A stretch of DNA of 15,826 nt from Hyphomicrobiales bacterium (GTDB lineage: Bacteria > Pseudomonadota > Alphaproteobacteria > Rhizobiales > JAKIUO01). Positions within the stretch are counted from its first letter, which is position 1, and every line of letters starts with the position of its first letter. The notes under the pieces are model-generated. The model made no database searches. It had not been told where the DNA came from and worked only from the letters and a program-made list of their open reading frames with translations. Shown piece after piece: positions 13,332 through 15,826 of the stretch. The stretch is from contig JALXEI010000203.1 in assembly GCA_027069645.1 (NCBI GenBank), forward strand, positions 1-15,826, given 5' to 3'. The position numbers and the translations under genes are program-made.

Positions 13332-14402
13332 TCACGCCTTTACAGGAACAAGATCATGGCTTTCAAGGTCAAGGCTTGCATTTTGATTTCGCATCATCTT
13401 CCTTGCCTCGTCCCCGGAAAAATCCTTAATCTCGTCCGGCTGCCAGGATGGTTTATTGTCCTTGTCGATGAGCTTCGCGCGAACTCCCTCGTAAAAATCC
13501 TTTCCTTCCATCAGATTGCACACCACACAATATTCAAGTTCGAGAGCCCGCCGGAGACTGAGAAAACGGCCTTTTTTCCACATCTCATGCGCGAGGCGGA
13601 GCGATGTCGGTGATTTTCGTCGCAATTCGGAAAGAACATCAAGGGACCAGCCCCCGGTCTTTTCTCCAAGGTTCTGTGCTCTTTCAAAAATTTCCTCAAG
13701 GGTCGAAGCGGAAAAAACAGCTTCGATCCAGCCCGAAAGGGATTTTAATTCCTCGCGTCCCGGATCCGTTTGCAAACCGTCCAGCAAACTGTCTACAGGC
13801 TCCCCTGCACTGATTGCTTCACGTATTGCGGGAAAATGCTCGCTGTTGATGGTGTGTGTCACAAGCCCCAGGGACAACGCATCGGCCCGCCCGATTGTCC
13901 GCCCCGTCAGAGCCAGAAAAAGACCGGTTGAATAGGGTAAATGCCCCAGAAACCGGCTCGCCCCGACATCAGGAACAAAGCCGATTGCTGTTTCCGGCAT
14001 GGCGAGGGCAAAACCTTCCCCGGCAACGCGATGGGTGCCGTAAACACTGATCCCGACCCCTCCCCCGAACACAGGGCCGTTTATCAGCGAAATGTGCGGC
14101 TTTGTGAAGTTTTCAAGTTGCCAGTTATAACGGTATTCCCGTTTCAGATATTGACAGGCCTGTGCCGGGTCACGGCGCCCGCGTTCGCGAACCTCTCGAA
14201 CATCACCTCCGGCACAAAAGACAGAATCGTCAGCCGACTCGAGGATCACACCATAAATTTGCGGATCATTTTGCCAGCGTTCAAGAACCTCGCTCATTTG
14301 TTCAAGCATCTCGTATGAAAGGGCATTCAATGCCTCCGGTCGATTGAGCACCATCCTGCCCAAGCGGTTGTTCTTTTCGATTATTATTTGCCGGTCGCCC
14401 AT
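13332..14402 (-). CDS. 3-Hydroxyisobutyryl-CoA hydrolase (crotonase superfamily)
   Basis: This enzyme removes CoA from 3-hydroxyisobutyryl-CoA in valine breakdown. The product has 356 residues, longer than ordinary enoyl-CoA hydratases (about 260), as is typical of the HIBCH family. The crotonase core shows LNRPEALNALSYEM (19-32), oxyanion-hole segments FCAGGDVRE (62-70) and GPVFGGGVGIS (109-119), and the hydrolase motif MPETAIGFVPDVGAS (135-149), with Glu137 and Asp145 at the catalytic positions. The C-terminal half includes SLRRALELEYCVV and EGVRAKLIDKDNKPSW, which separates HIBCH from plain hydratases. GAGG lies 6 bases before the ATG. It is the first leftward gene, divergent from the extensin-like gene. 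No other valine-pathway gene is in the window. Confidence 0.93.
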   Translation of the reverse strand: MGDRQIIIEKNNRLGRMVLNRPEALNALSYEMLEQMSEVLERWQNDPQIYGVILESADDSVFCAGGDVREVRERGRRDPAQACQYLKREYRYNWQLENFTKPHISLINGPVFGGGVGISVYGTHRVAGEGFALAMPETAIGFVPDVGASRFLGHLPYSTGLFLALTGRTIGRADALSLGLVTHTINSEHFPAIREAISAGEPVDSLLDGLQTDPGREELKSLSGWIEAVFSASTLEEIFERAQNLGEKTGGWSLDVLSELRRKSPTSLRLAHEMWKKGRFLSLRRALELEYCVVCNLMEGKDFYEGVRAKLIDKDNKPSWQPDEIKDFSGDEARKMMRNQNASLDLESHDLVPVKA

Positions 14403-14434
14403 CCATCACCTCAAATTTATATTCATTCCCAAGC

Positions 14435-14464
14435 GTTATGCTGATAAAACAATCCCTGCGTCAA
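14435..14464 (-). promoter_or_regulatory. Candidate promoter of the hydrolase gene
   Basis: On the minus strand TTGACG (14464-14459, five of six) and CATAAC (14440-14435) are 18 bases apart, about 35 bases before the hydrolase ATG. It overlaps the first codons of the longest reading of the divergent extensin-like gene, one reason to prefer the later start for that gene. Confidence 0.3.
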
Positions 14465-14500
14465 ATATCAAGAACAACAACGGCCAAAGAACCCCTTTTC

Positions 14501-15568
14501 ATGGTACAAATATTTCCAACAATCATAAAAAGCATAAAAACGGCCTCCCCTCCTCTTGCTGTTTTTACCCTGGTTGCATTTGCATTCGCACCGGCCTTTG
14601 TCGCGCGCCCGGACACGGTACTGGCCAAACCTCATTTTTCCATTCCCGGCCTTCGTGCCTTGCAGCGAAAACTTCACATAAAGACCCGTCGCAGACGAAA
14701 ACACCGTCCTTCATCTTCACGGAGAAACAACACGAGCGGTACCGCAACAGACAATAACAGCAACAATCAGATACACGCCTTGCCACCTCTGCCGACACGC
14801 AATCCGCGACACATCCACAGGCGTGCAAATGCCGTCCGACATCCGCCCGCTTCCAGCGTCAAATGGAAACGTCGGTCTGACAAAAAGCGGCGCAACAGAA
14901 ACACCGCGCCCGCCCGCATCCGAAACGGACTGCTTTTCAACCCGGCCCTGCCTCCGCTGCCGACACGAAAACCCCACCGGCACCCTTCACAAATCACAAC
15001 CCCGGAATGGACGCCAAAACTGATTCATAGTGCACTTGAACAATGCGAAAGGCTCGGCATTTCACTAAAGCCACTGCCACCTGTAAAAAAGGGACAATGT
15101 GGCAACCCTGCTCCTGTACTGCTCGACCGCATCAATATTGCTGCGATCAAACCCGCTGCAACCCTTTCCTGTCCAATGGTTGCCAGTCTGCAAGCCTGGT
15201 TTTCCCGATCTGTACAACCCCTGGCGCTTGAATATTTCGGCAAAAAAATTGTCCGAATTCGAAACATTTCCTCATATGTGTGTCGCAACCGGTATGGCGA
15301 TACCACAAAACGCATCAGCGAACACGCCTATGCCAATGCTCTCGATATTGCGTGGTTTGAGTTGCAGGGTGGAGAAATAATCAAACTCGCCACAGACTGG
15401 AATGCCCCGCAGAACGGGGATGGCAGCAAAAGCCGTTTTCTTCACGCCGTGCACAAATCGGCCTGCAAGCTGTTTGGTACCGTTCTAGGCCCTGACGCCA
15501 ACGCGGCCCACAAAAATCATTTCCACCTCGACAGAGCCCCCAGAAAGAGATCAAATTATTGCAAATAG
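14501..15568 (+). CDS. Secreted extensin-like C-terminal domain protein (M15-peptidase-like)
   Basis: From ATG 14501 the product has 355 residues; an ATG at 14438 would add 21. Neither has a ribosome-binding site. The later start puts the hydrophobic core (SPPLAVFTLVAFAFAPAFVA) at a normal signal-peptide position. A very basic low-complexity linker follows (about residues 45-170: RRRRKHRPSSSRR, KWKRRSDKKRRNRN) with two copies of ALPPLPTR(N/K)P (93-102 and 149-158). The C-terminal 170 residues form the extensin-like domain, with KPLPPVKKGQCG, LSCPMVASLQAWF, ISSYVCRNR, SEHAYANALDIAWF and NHFHLD. SEH (His275), ALD (Asp282) and HFH (His340, His342) match the zinc ligands of M15 D,D-carboxypeptidases, so a peptidoglycan hydrolase role is plausible but unproven for the family. 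Six cysteines suggest disulfides. Confidence 0.85.
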   Translation: MVQIFPTIIKSIKTASPPLAVFTLVAFAFAPAFVARPDTVLAKPHFSIPGLRALQRKLHIKTRRRRKHRPSSSRRNNTSGTATDNNSNNQIHALPPLPTRNPRHIHRRANAVRHPPASSVKWKRRSDKKRRNRNTAPARIRNGLLFNPALPPLPTRKPHRHPSQITTPEWTPKLIHSALEQCERLGISLKPLPPVKKGQCGNPAPVLLDRINIAAIKPAATLSCPMVASLQAWFSRSVQPLALEYFGKKIVRIRNISSYVCRNRYGDTTKRISEHAYANALDIAWFELQGGEIIKLATDWNAPQNGDGSKSRFLHAVHKSACKLFGTVLGPDANAAHKNHFHLDRAPRKRSNYCK

Positions 15569-15669
15569 AGGGGGGGGAGCAAGGCGCGGAATACCAGCCG
15601 AGACCGCTGACTCATAAGCACTGCCCAAAACTGTTTACGAGTTTATGACCCAGGCGGTGTCATCATTTA

Positions 15670-15826
15670 AGGGATTCCCAAATCATTAAATAAGTGATTC
15701 ATAGAGAACCAGCTTTGAAAGGAGTTGGCCTATGCGTCGCTATGCTTTGCGAGATGATCAGTGGGATCAAATTGAATCCCTGTTGCCCGGAAAAGCCGGG
15801 GATCGGGGTCGAACAGCCAATGACAA
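15670..15826 (+). mobile_element. IS5-family (IS427-like) insertion sequence, left end, cut by window
   Basis: The transposase start at 15732 implies an element whose left end lies upstream. The likely edge is near 15670, where AGGGATTCCC begins just after a TA (15668-15669), the dinucleotide this group commonly targets. The flank also holds AATCA/TGATT in inverted orientation (15681-15699). The right end is outside the window, so the terminal repeat cannot be confirmed. The extensin-like gene ends about 100 bases before and is intact. Confidence 0.5.
15732..15826 (+). CDS. IS5-family transposase, N-terminal 31 codons
   Basis: The visible residues, MRRYALRDDQWDQIESLLPG followed by KAGDRGRTANDN, are the characteristic opening of the first ORF of IS427-type IS5 elements (the DUF4096 segment, which precedes the DDE transposase domain and often continues by frameshift). 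AAAGGAG at 15718-15724 lies 7 bases before the ATG. The gene runs off the window, so intactness cannot be judged. Confidence 0.85.
   Translation, partial: MRRYALRDDQWDQIESLLPGKAGDRGRTAND

Noticed and set aside
14565..15315. Several leftward open frames antisense to the extensin-like gene
   Set aside because: They are low-complexity complements of the basic, proline-containing linker and of the conserved domain, without start signals.

Overview
The window reads as a chromosomal segment of a motile alphaproteobacterium. Markers that are largely confined to that class are the flagellar regulators FliX and FlaF, the order flgG-flgA-flgH followed by dksA, fliX and flgI-flgJ-flgN, a C4-pathway 5-aminolevulinate synthase, a MarR regulator of the LdtR/PetP type, and two exact TTAA-N7-TTAA (CtrA-type) sites in intergenic DNA. 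Genus cannot be read from the sequence.

Left half, about 1-8330, flagellum: the 3' part of flgG (distal rod), flgA (P-ring chaperone) and flgH (L-ring lipoprotein) run rightward and end at a strong two-way terminator. dksA and fliX run leftward. fliX is divergent from a tightly packed flgI-flgJ-flgN block (P ring, rod-binding protein, hook-junction chaperone). A 540-bp gap with unusually strong inverted repeats follows, then a flagellin gene with its own terminator, then flaF behind a CtrA-like promoter.

Right half, about 8400-14400, leftward genes: in transcription order these are a 3-hydroxyisobutyryl-CoA hydrolase, an LdtR-like MarR regulator, an L,D-transpeptidase with its own terminator, then hemA, a small DUF6898-like gene overlapping the hemA end, and a TerB/J-domain DjlA-like co-chaperone. 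LdtR is known in relatives as a regulator of an L,D-transpeptidase, so regulator and likely target are neighbours here.

Right edge, 14430-15826: a rightward gene for a secreted extensin-like (M15-peptidase-like) protein with a very basic proline-containing linker, then the left end and first 31 codons of an IS5-family (IS427-like) transposase cut by the window edge.

The least ordinary signals are the CtrA-type boxes before flaF and before the ldtR-like gene, the structured 6011-6244 segment between flgN and flagellin, phased CAATTGT repeats lying on the candidate ldt promoter, and nested palindromes at the candidate hemA promoter. I found no CRISPR array, rRNA or tRNA, and no clear new multi-gene system.
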